NCBI RefSeq assembly: GCF_015163075.1
Contig: NZ_JADDXU010000003.1
Span: 372,001-436,000, forward strand
Length of the DNA: 64,000 nucleotides
Reading direction: 5' to 3'
Source: Streptomyces justiciae
GTDB lineage: Bacteria > Actinomycetota > Actinomycetes > Streptomycetales > Streptomycetaceae
The notes under the pieces are model-generated. The model was not told where the DNA came from. It worked only from the letters and a program-made list of their open reading frames with translations, and did no database searches. The position numbers and the translations under genes are program-made. Shown piece by piece: positions 7,768-16,033 of the stretch; the first letter of the stretch is position 1; the number at the start of each line of letters is the position of its first letter.

Positions 7768-8607
7768 ATGGGGACGACGACAGGGCCGCGGTCACGGCAG
7801 GCACGCAGGAACGCGTCGGCGATGCGGATGGTGGGCGCGCTGCTCGCCGTGTTCCGCACGGCCGCGGGATATACGCAGAGGTCGCTGGGGGAGGTGTTCG
7901 CCATCAGCGAGGAGACGATCGCGTCGATCGAGCAGGGGAGACGGCGTCTGAAGCCGGACCTCGCCGAGCAGTTGGACGACTTCCTGGACACCAAGGGGGC
8001 TTTGACGGCGGCGCTGAGGTATCTGCCGGAAGTGGATCTCGTACCGCAATGGGCGGAGGAGTATCTGGACCGGGAGCAGGAGGCCGTCGCCATCTCCTGG
8101 TACGAGAGCCTGGTGGTGCCTGGTCTGTTGCAGACAGAGGGGTACGCGCGGGCAGTGTTCCGCAACCGCGTGCCGCTCTATGACGAGGACGAGATCGAGC
8201 AGTTGGTCACCAACCGCATCGAACGGCGGGACATCCTGCACCGCAAGGCGCCGCCGATGGCGAGCTTCGTCATCTGGGAGGCGGTGCTCCGGGACCGGCT
8301 GGGCGGCGAGGAGGTGTACGCGGATCAGGTGCGGCACCTCCGGGAGTACTCCGAACTACCGGGCCTCACCTTGCAGATCCTTCCGCTCGGCCGCACCTCG
8401 CACGCCGGGCTCGAAGGCCCCCTCGTCCTGCTGGAAACCCCCGAGCACCAGCGGCTCGCGTACAGCGAGACACAGCGTGGCAGCACCTTGATCGCTGATC
8501 CGGACGAGGTGGGGATCGTGGCCCAGAAGTATGCGATGCTGCGGACGCAGGCCCTCAACGAGGAAGACACCAGGGACCTGTTGGACCGTCTTCTGGGAGA
8601 GCGATGA
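7768..8607 (+). CDS. XRE-family regulator with DUF5753 (Scr1-like)
   Basis: This 279-residue protein has an N-terminal helix-turn-helix (AGYTQRSLGEVFAISEETIASIEQGRRRL, about residues 30-60). The DUF5753 region follows: WYESLVVPGLLQTEGYARAV, then R-rich ERRDIL, and the LPLG…HAGLEGPLVLLE segment. This is the usual layout of the abundant streptomycete regulators paired with a DUF397 partner. It overlaps the DUF397 gene by 4 nt (ATGA). By family it likely binds the small partner and its own promoter. Its position just after the TIR/NLR unit may be chance, because a terminator lies between them. Confidence 0.9.
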   Translation: MGTTTGPRSRQARRNASAMRMVGALLAVFRTAAGYTQRSLGEVFAISEETIASIEQGRRRLKPDLAEQLDDFLDTKGALTAALRYLPEVDLVPQWAEEYLDREQEAVAISWYESLVVPGLLQTEGYARAVFRNRVPLYDEDEIEQLVTNRIERRDILHRKAPPMASFVIWEAVLRDRLGGEEVYADQVRHLREYSELPGLTLQILPLGRTSHAGLEGPLVLLETPEHQRLAYSETQRGSTLIADPDEVGIVAQKYAMLRTQALNEEDTRDLLDRLLGER

Positions 8608-8780
8608 GCGACACCGAACTCACGTGGTTCAAGTCCAGCTACAGCAGCGGTGAAGGCGGCGCCTGCGTAGAGGTGGCCGTCCAGCCGGCCACCGTCCACA
8701 TCCGCGACTCCAAGACCCCCACCACCCCCCACCTCAAGGTCACCCCCGCCGCCTGGGCCGCCTTCGTCACGCAGAGGTAG
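8604..8780 (+). CDS. DUF397 protein
   Basis: This 58-residue protein opens with LTWFKSSYSSGEGGACVEVA and contains VHIRDSKTP, the invariant DUF397 pattern (W.KSSYS…CVEVA…V.VRDSK). Such proteins are small partners of the preceding XRE/DUF5753 regulators. ATG 8604 overlaps the regulator's stop. The 3' end overlaps the convergent oxidoreductase gene by 14 bp (8767-8780). Confidence 0.93.
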   Translation: MSDTELTWFKSSYSSGEGGACVEVAVQPATVHIRDSKTPTTPHLKVTPAAWAAFVTQR

Positions 8781-9957
8781 CGTCAAACGCGCGCTCCCCG
8801 GCCCGCTGCCCCACGACCTTCCGGCGCCGTACCGGCTGCATCAGCGGGTTCGCGGCCGCCCAGTACGCGCCCTTGCAGATCAGCTCCTTGTAGCGCGCGG
8901 CGCCGCGGCCGGTGAAGGCGCGGTCCTTCGCCGTGTCGTCGGGGGTCACCATCTGGATGATGGCCTCCTTGCGGCCGAGGCTGATGCACTGGTGGTTGTA
9001 ACCGACCAGCTTCCGCGGAACCTTCGTGCCCGTCAGGCGCGCGGCGATCGTGTCGGCGGCCAGCCAGGCGGCCGGGGTGCCCGAGGCGCAGGACATGCGG
9101 AGCGGCTTGTCGTTGTGGCCCATGGCGTACGCGGCGTCGCCGACGGCGTACACGTCGGGGTGCGAGACCGAGCGCATGCCGGCGTCGACGACGATCCGGC
9201 CGGTGCCGGTGACCTTCAAGGTGGTCGCCGCGGCGATGGGGTGGACCGCGAAGCCCGTGGTCCAGACGGTGACGGCGGCCGGGATCGGGCCGTCGCCGGT
9301 GTGGACGGTGCCGTCCTGGACGCCGGTGACGGCGGTGTGTTCGTGGACGGTGATGCCCAGGTCGGCGACGACCTTGCCGAGGTGGGCGCGGCCGGTCGGG
9401 GACAGCCAGTCGCCGAGGCCGTCGCGGGCGACGAGCGCGATGTCCAGGTCGGGCCTCGACTCGGCGAGCTCCGTGGCGAGTTCGAGGCCGGTGAGGCCGC
9501 CGCCGACGACGACCACGGGGGCGCCGGCGGTCAGTTCGGTGAGGCGTTCGCGCAGCCGGAGCGCGCCGGGGCGGCTCGCGATCTGGTGGGCGTGCTCGGT
9601 GACGCCGGGGACGCCCTGGTCGGTCCAGCCGCTGCCGAGGGCGTAGACGAGGGTGTCGTACTCCAGTCGGCCCTCGGTGCCGCCGGCGAGGACGGTGACC
9701 GTCTTGGCGTCGGCGTCGACCGAGGCGACCCGGCCGATACGGACTTCTACGCCCGTGCCCTTGAACATGGCCGCGAGCGGGCGGGGCTTCAACTCCTGGC
9801 CTGTGGCCAACTGGTGCATGCGGACGCGCTCGACGAAGTCGGGTTCGGCGTTGACGAGGGTGATGCGGACGTCCTCGCGGCGCAGGCGGCGGGCGATGCG
9901 ACCGGCGGCGCTCGCTCCGGCGTAGCCGGCGCCCAGGACGACGATGCGGTGCTTCAT
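8767..9957 (-). CDS. NAD(P)/FAD-dependent oxidoreductase (type II NADH dehydrogenase-like)
   Basis: This 396-residue protein begins RIVVLGAGYAGASAAGRI, an FAD-binding GxGxxG fold. A second dinucleotide fold, VVVVGGGLTGLELATEL, lies in the middle (about residues 145-165), and DVYAVGDAAYAMG is the C-terminal FAD-contacting motif of the NDH-2/ferredoxin-reductase superfamily. It probably transfers electrons from NAD(P)H to a quinone or similar acceptor. It sits directly downstream of an ECF41 sigma gene on the same strand, 91 bp apart. ECF41 factors are typically linked to oxidoreductase, epimerase or carboxymuconolactone decarboxylase genes, so it is the likely sigma target. Confidence 0.85.
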   Translation of the reverse strand: MKHRIVVLGAGYAGASAAGRIARRLRREDVRITLVNAEPDFVERVRMHQLATGQELKPRPLAAMFKGTGVEVRIGRVASVDADAKTVTVLAGGTEGRLEYDTLVYALGSGWTDQGVPGVTEHAHQIASRPGALRLRERLTELTAGAPVVVVGGGLTGLELATELAESRPDLDIALVARDGLGDWLSPTGRAHLGKVVADLGITVHEHTAVTGVQDGTVHTGDGPIPAAVTVWTTGFAVHPIAAATTLKVTGTGRIVVDAGMRSVSHPDVYAVGDAAYAMGHNDKPLRMSCASGTPAAWLAADTIAARLTGTKVPRKLVGYNHQCISLGRKEAIIQMVTPDDTAKDRAFTGRGAARYKELICKGAYWAAANPLMQPVRRRKVVGQRAGERAFDATSA

Positions 9958-10048
9958 GGTTCGGCTCCTGTCCGATTCGGGTTCGCACCTTGAACCGGAC
10001 AGGCCGCCGATCCCTGACAGCTCTGACGCGTGACCTGTGTCACACGGC

Positions 10049-11002
10049 TCAGAAGGCCGTGAACAGGGGTTTCCCGGGGTCCAGCGCCGCCCACCGCTCG
10101 GTCGCCCGCGTCAGCTTGTCGGGGTTGATCTGGTTGCGGACCGCGACGATGCCCTCGGCGGTGACCTCCAGGCACATGACCCCGACGACGCGGCCGTCCA
10201 CGACCGCCACGGCGGCGGGCTCGCCGTTCGCCGTCCACGCGTACATCTCGGGCCGGCCGCCCGCGTAGTCCCGCTTGACCTGGGCGGGCCTGAACAGGCC
10301 CCACAGGAACTTCGCGACCGCCACGGCACCGCTGAACGGCGTGGCGCGGGCCGGGATCTTCCCGCCCCCGTCACCGACGCTGGTGGCGTCGTCGGTGAGC
10401 AGCCGGATCAGGGAGGACGTCTCACCGCTGGTGGCGGCCGCGAGGAACTCCTCGACGAGTTGCCGGGCGGCGGCCTCGTCGATCTCCCCGCGGGCCTTGC
10501 GCGCCCTGCCGTCCGCGACGTGCTTCTTCGCACGGTGGTAGATCTGCTGGCTGGCGGCCTCGGTGAGGTCGAGGATCTCGGCGATCTCGCGGTGCGGGTA
10601 GTCGAAGGCCTCGCGCAGCACGTACACCGCGCGCTCGTTGGGCGTCAGCCGTTCCATGAGGGTGAGCACGGCGTACGACACCGACTCGCGCTGTTCGGCC
10701 GTGTCGGCGGGGCCGAGCATCGGGTCGCCGCCGAGGAGCGGCTCGGGAAGCCACTGGCCGACGTAGGTCTCGCGGCGGGCGCGGGCCGAGGTCAGTTCGT
10801 TGAGGCACAGGTTGGTGAGCACCTTGGTCAGCCAGGCCTCCGGCACCTCGATACGCCCGGTGTCCGCCGCCTGCCACCGCAGAAACGTCTCCTGCACGAC
10901 GTCCTCGGCCTCACCGACGGAACCGAGCAGCCGGTAGGCCAACGCCTGAAGGCGCCCCCTGGAGGCCTCGAAACGATCGACGTCCACGACGGTCAGAGAC
11001 AT
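10049..11002 (-). CDS. sigJ: ECF41-type RNA polymerase sigma factor with SnoaL-like C-terminal extension
   Basis: This 317-residue protein has sigma-2 (LAYRLLGSVGEAEDVVQETFLRW, residues about 20-42) and sigma-4 (LTPNERAVYVLREAFDYPHREIAEILDL, about 135-165). A fused SnoaL/NTF2-like domain of about 110 residues follows and contains GDGGGKIPA. The DGGGK motif is the signature of the ECF41 C-terminal extension, which modulates sigma activity without a classical anti-sigma factor. The neighbouring NAD(P)/FAD oxidoreductase is the class of partner usually seen. The symbol sigJ is used for this family in actinobacteria and is given on architecture only. Confidence 0.85.
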   Translation of the reverse strand: MSLTVVDVDRFEASRGRLQALAYRLLGSVGEAEDVVQETFLRWQAADTGRIEVPEAWLTKVLTNLCLNELTSARARRETYVGQWLPEPLLGGDPMLGPADTAEQRESVSYAVLTLMERLTPNERAVYVLREAFDYPHREIAEILDLTEAASQQIYHRAKKHVADGRARKARGEIDEAAARQLVEEFLAAATSGETSSLIRLLTDDATSVGDGGGKIPARATPFSGAVAVAKFLWGLFRPAQVKRDYAGGRPEMYAWTANGEPAAVAVVDGRVVGVMCLEVTAEGIVAVRNQINPDKLTRATERWAALDPGKPLFTAF

Positions 11003-11098
11003 GTCCCCGACCCTAGGCGGCCGTTGGTGATCGGGCCAGGGCCGGGGTGGGGGCCGGCCTTCCCGCGGGCCCGCCCCGGAGCCCGTCCTGGTCCGGTG

Positions 11099-12223
11099 CT
11101 ACTCCAGACCGATCGCCGCGCACCTGGCCGCATAAGCCGCCGTACAGATGTCCTTGACCGTGTAGACGCCGTCCTTGATCACCGTCTCCTTGATGTTGTC
11201 CTGGGTCAGGGCCACCACCGGGACCAGCATCGACGGGATGTCGTCCTCGGTCGGGCTGTCCACCGTGTCCTGGGTCAGGGCGTCGAACATGATGTCCTGG
11301 CCCTGGATCTTGGCGACGGCCATGTCCGCGGCGCTGTTCGCCTCCTCCAGGAACGACTTGTAGACGGTCATGTACTGCTCGCCGGAGACGATCCGCTGGA
11401 CCGCCGGCAGGTCGGCGTCCTGGCCGGTCACCGGTGGGATCGTCGTCGCGCCCGCCTTCTTCAGGGCGTCGATCGCCGCGCCCGCCATGCCGTCGTTGGC
11501 GGAGTAGACCGCGGCGATGTTGTTGACGCCGATGGCCGCGATGGCCTTCTCCATGTCCGCCTCGGCGATCTTCGGCAGCCACTCCTCGACGTCGTAGGAC
11601 TTGGCGATGGAGACCTTGTTCTGGAGCACGCCGAGAGCGCCCTGCTTGAAGCGGGCGGTGTTGGGGTCGGCCGGTGAACCGTTCAGCATGACGATCTTGC
11701 TGCTCTCGGCCTTGTCGCCGAGCGCCTCCATGATGGCGCGGCCCTGCACCTCACCGACGAGTTCGTTGTCGTGGGATATGTACGCGTCGATCGGGCCCTG
11801 GGCCAGGCGGTCGTACGCGATGACGGGGATGCCCGCGTCCTTGGCCTTCTTGACGTCCGTCTCGATGGCCTTGGCGTCGACCGCGTCCACGAGGATGGCG
11901 TCGACCCGCGCGGAGATCATCTGGTCGAACTGCCGGCTCTGCCGCTTCGCGCTCGCCCCGGCGTTGGCGTAGCGCACCTTGCCCTTGCCGTCCGTGAGGT
12001 CGGCGACGCGGGCCTTGATCAGGGGGTGGTCGAACTTCTCGAAGCGCGTCGTCTCCTTGTCCGGCAGGAGCAGCCCCACCGTGAGGTCGTCGCCCTTCGC
12101 CGGGCCCCGCGTGCTGCCGCCGCCCTCCGCGGCGTCGACGACACCGCAGGAGGTGAGCAGCAGGGCGGAGCCGACAGCGAGGGCAAGACGAGCGGCGGTT
12201 CTGTGGGGGGTGCGAGCGTTCAC
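11099..12223 (-). CDS. Sugar ABC transporter substrate-binding lipoprotein (XylF/RbsB-type)
   Basis: This 374-residue protein has a lipoprotein signal ending LLLTSC (lipobox), starting at GTG 12223. The periplasmic-binding fold shows LTVGLLLPDKETTRFEKFDHPLI, VDAILVDAVDAKAIETDV, GIPVIAYDRL and AAVYSANDGMAGAAIDAL. This is the type I solute-binding family of D-xylose/ribose-like transporters, in which the …YDRL…SNDGMA segments line the sugar site. No permease or ATPase gene is adjacent, so it is an orphan component here or serves a transporter encoded elsewhere. A sensing role is also possible. Confidence 0.85.
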   Translation of the reverse strand: MNARTPHRTAARLALAVGSALLLTSCGVVDAAEGGGSTRGPAKGDDLTVGLLLPDKETTRFEKFDHPLIKARVADLTDGKGKVRYANAGASAKRQSRQFDQMISARVDAILVDAVDAKAIETDVKKAKDAGIPVIAYDRLAQGPIDAYISHDNELVGEVQGRAIMEALGDKAESSKIVMLNGSPADPNTARFKQGALGVLQNKVSIAKSYDVEEWLPKIAEADMEKAIAAIGVNNIAAVYSANDGMAGAAIDALKKAGATTIPPVTGQDADLPAVQRIVSGEQYMTVYKSFLEEANSAADMAVAKIQGQDIMFDALTQDTVDSPTEDDIPSMLVPVVALTQDNIKETVIKDGVYTVKDICTAAYAARCAAIGLE

Positions 12224-12393
12224 GTTCCAGGGCCTTCCGGGCGATTGCGCGGCAGGGCGGCCGGTGCACGTCACGGCGACATCAGCCCTGCGGGATCCGA
12301 GCCTCTCGCGCGCGGGCCGCTCCCAGGAGTTGGGTGCGGAATCTCCCCCACCCGTCACGCCATGTTTCACAATTCCCTTGCGCACCTGGGGTG

Positions 12394-12762
12394 TCAGCGG
12401 CTGAACCGCCATGTGACGTGCGTGTCCGAGGCCTCGACGACCGTCACGGGGATGTCCACGGTGCTGCCGTCGGTGCGGGTGCCGGTGCAGTGGAGCGTCG
12501 TACCGGCCACCGCCTTCAGCCCCTCGGGGCAGGCGACCTCCACCTTCGTGCCGACCCACGGCAGCGGGTGGTACTTGCTCTGGGTGCGGCCCGCGACGAT
12601 GTTCGGGGCGAGCGCCTTGTGCCCGTCGACCGTCACCGTGTCGTACGCGTCGAGCGCGGTCGTGGACTCGGTGCCGGACAGCAGGTACGTGCCGAGCCCG
12701 CCGACACCGAGCACCGCCGCCGCGCCGAGACAGACGCCGAGGAGGTATCTGAGGTCCGGCAT
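12394..12762 (-). CDS. Small membrane-anchored DUF4333-like protein
   Basis: The 122-residue protein starts at the ATG complementary to 12760-12762, preceded by GGAGG at 9 nt spacing. One N-terminal membrane segment (LLGVCLGAAAVLGVGGLGTYLL) precedes an extracellular domain with VEVACPEGLKAVAGTTLHC and HVTWRFSR. The two Cys and the late Val/Trp strand resemble DUF4333 domains of actinobacterial exported proteins. It is the first gene on this strand after the divergent histidine kinase. Function is unknown. Confidence 0.7.
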   Translation of the reverse strand: MPDLRYLLGVCLGAAAVLGVGGLGTYLLSGTESTTALDAYDTVTVDGHKALAPNIVAGRTQSKYHPLPWVGTKVEVACPEGLKAVAGTTLHCTGTRTDGSTVDIPVTVVEASDTHVTWRFSR

Positions 12763-12874
12763 GGCGTAGGTCCTCCGGGGCGCGGGGATGGCCACACCCC
12801 AGTGTCACCTGTCCATCGGCCTGTCGGCCTTTCGGCCGAGGTCACGGGTGGCCCGGCCGCCTACCGTGATCGGC

Positions 12875-14047
12875 ATGAAGTCCGCTTCCCTCCGGGGCGT
12901 GGGCCGCGGTGCCTGCGTCGGCGCGCTGCTCGCGCTGGCCGTCGTCGACCTGCTCGCCTCCGGCAGCGCCGGCTACGGCGGCTGGCGTCCGGCGCTCGTC
13001 CTCGTGGTCGGCCTGGCCGCCGTGCTGTGGCCGCCCACGCGCCGCCCCGCCTGGCTCACCCCGCAGCTGCGCACCGCAGTGCCCGCCCTCGCCTCGCTCC
13101 TCTACACGGCGACGGCGTACGCGCTGCGCCGCAACGGTGCCTTCGGCCCGGGCGAGGCCGCCGTGCTGCTGTGCCTGCTGTTCATCGCCGTACGGCACTG
13201 TCCGCCGCGGTGGGCGGTGGTGTGCGGGCTGCTGGACGCGGCGGCGCTGCTGACCACACCCGCCCGGTACTACCGCTCGTTCGGCCAGGCCGAGGCGCTG
13301 GGCTATCTGCTGGTCGGCGCGATCCTCGCCATGCTCGTCGCCGGTCTCGCGGCCTATCTGCGCTCGCTGGACTACCGCAGGACGGTCGCCGTCGCCGACA
13401 CCCGCCGCGAGGAGCGCCTCGCGATCGCCGCCGACCTGCACGACTTCGTCGCCCACCACGTGACCGGCATCCTCGTGCAGACCCAGATGGCCCGCATGAT
13501 GGCCACGACCCGGCCCGAGGGCCTGGACCCGGTCCTCGCCGGCATCGAGGGTGCCGCGACCGAGGCGCTCGCCTCGATGCGCCGCACGGTCGGTGTCCTG
13601 CGGGACGCCACCGGCGAGGCGGACCGGCGGCCGGTCGGCGATCTCGCCGGCATCACCGAGCTGACCTCGCGCTTCGCGAGCCCCGGCCAGACCGTGACCC
13701 TGCACTCCGACGTCCCGGCCGACCTTCCGCACGAGGTGCAGGCGGCGGCGTTCCGGGTGGTGCAGGAGGCGCTGACGAACGTACGGCGGCACGCGGCCGA
13801 CGCCACCGAGGTCACCGTACGACTGGCCCTCGACGGCGGCCGGCTGACCGTCCTGGTGACCGACGACGGCCGGGGCGGCACCCAGCTCCCGGACGCGGCG
13901 CACGGCGGCGGCTTCGGGCTCGTCGGCCTGAAGGAGCGCGTGACGGCGCTGGGCGGGGAGCTCGCGGCGGGGCCGCGCGCCGGGCACGGCTGGGAGATCC
14001 GGGCGGAGTTCCCGCTACCGGCCGAAAGTACGAGAGAGGTGAGCTGA
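12875..14047 (+). CDS. Orphan sensor histidine kinase (NarL/HisKA_3 type)
   Basis: This 390-residue protein has about five N-terminal membrane helices (residues 10-165) and a dimerisation/phospho-acceptor helix RLAIAADLHDFVAHHVTGILVQ with the phosphorylatable His. Its HATPase_c domain shows VQEALTNVRRHA (N box), VTDDGRGG (G1) and GFGLVGLKERV (G2). The class normally pairs with a LuxR-type response regulator in the next gene, but a terminator and then a lysyl oxidase gene on the other strand follow, so no partner is present locally. ATG 12875 is chosen over the in-frame ATG 12788 because the hydrophobic segments begin there. Confidence 0.88.
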   Translation: MKSASLRGVGRGACVGALLALAVVDLLASGSAGYGGWRPALVLVVGLAAVLWPPTRRPAWLTPQLRTAVPALASLLYTATAYALRRNGAFGPGEAAVLLCLLFIAVRHCPPRWAVVCGLLDAAALLTTPARYYRSFGQAEALGYLLVGAILAMLVAGLAAYLRSLDYRRTVAVADTRREERLAIAADLHDFVAHHVTGILVQTQMARMMATTRPEGLDPVLAGIEGAATEALASMRRTVGVLRDATGEADRRPVGDLAGITELTSRFASPGQTVTLHSDVPADLPHEVQAAAFRVVQEALTNVRRHAADATEVTVRLALDGGRLTVLVTDDGRGGTQLPDAAHGGGFGLVGLKERVTALGGELAAGPRAGHGWEIRAEFPLPAESTREVS

Positions 14048-14052
14048 AAGAC

Positions 14053-14083
14053 CCGTGCGGGCCCCGTCGAGAGGCCCGCACGG
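14053..14083. terminator. Bidirectional hairpin between the kinase and the lysyl oxidase
   Basis: CCGTGCGGGCC (14053-14063) and GGCCCGCACGG (14073-14083) form a perfect 11-bp stem with a 9-nt loop, in the 54-bp gap between two convergent genes. Confidence 0.8.
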
Positions 14084-14101
14084 TGGTGCACGTGTTGCTG
14101 A

Positions 14102-15790
14102 TTACGGCGCGTTGATCAGGTCGACCGGCGGGACCTGGACCGTGCGGTGGCCCGGCGTACCGCCCAGGACCACCTTGCGCAGGGCGACGTTGTTCTTCAG
14201 GTTCGTCTCCTGGAGGCGCTTCTCCGGGTTGGCGATGACCTCGATGTAGTACGTGCCGTTCGGCAGGTCCGTCACGTCGAAGGACTGGCCGGGGCGGTAC
14301 TGGGTGTAGGTGTCGCCGGAGCCGACGTCGAGGACCTCACGGACCGAGATGGAGTTCTGCTGACCGCAGGCCGTCGACAGATCGGTGTTGTACGGCTTGA
14401 AGTTGGCGTTCTTCACCGTGTAGTCGATCGCGTCGGTGTTGGCGAGGCAGAACGCCTCCTTGCCGCTCTTGACGATGTCCTGTTTGTCCGCGCTCAGCAG
14501 CCGGTAGCTGGCGAAGTCGGTGAAGTGCCAGTGCTCGTGGCCGACGCGCGGGTCCCACTCCATGGTGCCGGTGGGCGCGTAGCCGACCTGCTTGCCCTTG
14601 GCGTCGTAGAAGTACTGGTAGGCGTCCATCAGGTCGGCGCCGGGCTTGCGGAAGCCGTCGACGACGAGCGGCGCCGGTCCCGCGTTCCAGACGTTGGCGC
14701 TGAAGGCCAGGTAGTCCTTGCCCGCCACGTCGCCGTCCTCGCCGTCGGTGATGGCGATGTCCCAGGCGGGCAGCGAACGCAGGTCGGGCTTCGGCACGCC
14801 CGCGGGGGCGCCGGCCCGGCCGGTGGGCCGCTGGCTCGCCGGCTTCAGCGCGGGTGCGACACGGGAGCCGTCGGTGTGACCGGTGCCGTCGCCCAGGTGG
14901 TGGGCCAGGCCGCGGTCCTCCAGCGCGTGCGAGAGGGCGCCCGGGGTGGGCTCGTCGGCGCCGCGCGGGCCGTAGTGGTGGGCCATGGAGTGACCCGCCA
15001 TGCCGCTCATGCCGCTCATGGAGTGGCCGCCGTGCATCGCGGACATGCCGCGGCCCGCGCCCCCGCCGCCGTCGCTGATCTGACGGACGGTCACCTTGAT
15101 GGTGCGCTGGTCGTTCGGGATGCCGAAGAGCTCGCGGTACTTCTTGGCGACGCCCACCTTCGCGGTGTACTCACCGGCCGGCAGGTCGACCGGCTTGTCG
15201 TAGTCGACGGTCGAGGAGTTGGCCGCCCAGCCCTGCTCGACACCCCACACCGAGCCGAGGGTGAACGGGTTGGTGGGGCAGCTCTCCGGGTAGTGCGAGG
15301 TCGCCGGGGCGTCCGGGCGGAGCCGGCCGGAGGCGTTGTTCGGGCAGAACGTGCCCTTGGGCTTGGCGACCTCCTGGCCCTGCGCGTTCTTGATGGACAC
15401 CTCCAGGAAGCCGGGCAGCCCGGAGAAGTCCTTCACCAGCCCCGCGGGCAGGGCCTTGCTCCCGATCTTCTTGCCCTTCGCGTCGCGCAGGATCTGCTGC
15501 GCGACGACCGGGTCCTTGTACGACTTGCGCTTCACCTGGAACTCCAGCGGCGCGTTGTCGACGGTGACGTACGTCCCGAGGTCGAGGTAGACCCCGGGTT
15601 CCCCCTCCCACCGGTCGAGCGTCACGGCGTTCGACGCGGCGATCAGCTTCAGCTTCGGCTTGCCGGGTGTGGCGGCCTGCGCCGCGCCGGCGCCGGGAGC
15701 GGCCCCGGCGCCGGTGACGACGACGGTGAGTGCCGCCGAGGCGGCGAGTGCCACGCGTCGGGCGCGGCTTCGATGGTGCTGACTGGTCAT
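14102..15790 (-). CDS. Secreted bacterial lysyl oxidase-like protein with Met/His-rich insert
   Basis: This 562-residue protein has a signal peptide (AASAALTVVVTGAGAAPG…AQAA). The catalytic part shows WDPRVGHEHWHFTDFASYRL, the His-x-His-x-His copper cluster equivalent to that of animal lysyl oxidases, and NGTYYIEVIANPEKRLQETNLKNN, the conserved late core. Eukaryotic enzymes use a Lys/Tyr-derived LTQ cofactor; Tyr residues follow the cluster here. Between the N-terminal beta-rich half and the oxidase domain lies a Met/His-rich stretch (about residues 255-290, repeated MSGMSGMAGHSM units) that looks like a copper-binding or copper-loading tract. The start at 15790 has GAGGA just upstream. It likely oxidises amines or cross-links extracellular protein. 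Confidence 0.85.
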   Translation of the reverse strand: MTSQHHRSRARRVALAASAALTVVVTGAGAAPGAGAAQAATPGKPKLKLIAASNAVTLDRWEGEPGVYLDLGTYVTVDNAPLEFQVKRKSYKDPVVAQQILRDAKGKKIGSKALPAGLVKDFSGLPGFLEVSIKNAQGQEVAKPKGTFCPNNASGRLRPDAPATSHYPESCPTNPFTLGSVWGVEQGWAANSSTVDYDKPVDLPAGEYTAKVGVAKKYRELFGIPNDQRTIKVTVRQISDGGGGAGRGMSAMHGGHSMSGMSGMAGHSMAHHYGPRGADEPTPGALSHALEDRGLAHHLGDGTGHTDGSRVAPALKPASQRPTGRAGAPAGVPKPDLRSLPAWDIAITDGEDGDVAGKDYLAFSANVWNAGPAPLVVDGFRKPGADLMDAYQYFYDAKGKQVGYAPTGTMEWDPRVGHEHWHFTDFASYRLLSADKQDIVKSGKEAFCLANTDAIDYTVKNANFKPYNTDLSTACGQQNSISVREVLDVGSGDTYTQYRPGQSFDVTDLPNGTYYIEVIANPEKRLQETNLKNNVALRKVVLGGTPGHRTVQVPPVDLINAP

Positions 15791-16033
15791 CGGTTCCTCG
15801 TCTGCGAGTGCCATGGTCAGTGGCATCGGACTGGACAGCCCACCGGACGGCCACTGGTACGGGCGCACCCCAACGCGCCTGGGCCGGTTCTGTGAGCAAC
15901 CTGTGAGACTGGTAAATGGTGTGTCGAGGTTGCCTGTTGAACCGAAAGTCGCACCCGAGTTCCTCCGAAGGAGGGATGGTTACGTTTTACTCAACCCCTG
16001 GTTGCGACGCGGTGAGCAGGCGACGATGGACGC

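Noticed and set aside
3614..8780. Complete FxSxx-COOH peptide maturation locus
   Set aside because: The TIR and TPR proteins resemble FxsC/FxsT, but I could find neither a radical SAM gene nor a short ORF ending FxSxx in the neighbourhood.
8604..8780. Toxin–antitoxin module formed by the XRE and DUF397 genes
   Set aside because: The pair matches the common streptomycete regulator/DUF397 arrangement, and no toxin-like motif is visible in either protein.
10021..10050. Definite ECF41 promoter for the oxidoreductase
   Set aside because: TGTCACA/TGTCAGG-like elements are present, but no CGTC lies about 16 nt downstream in the right direction.
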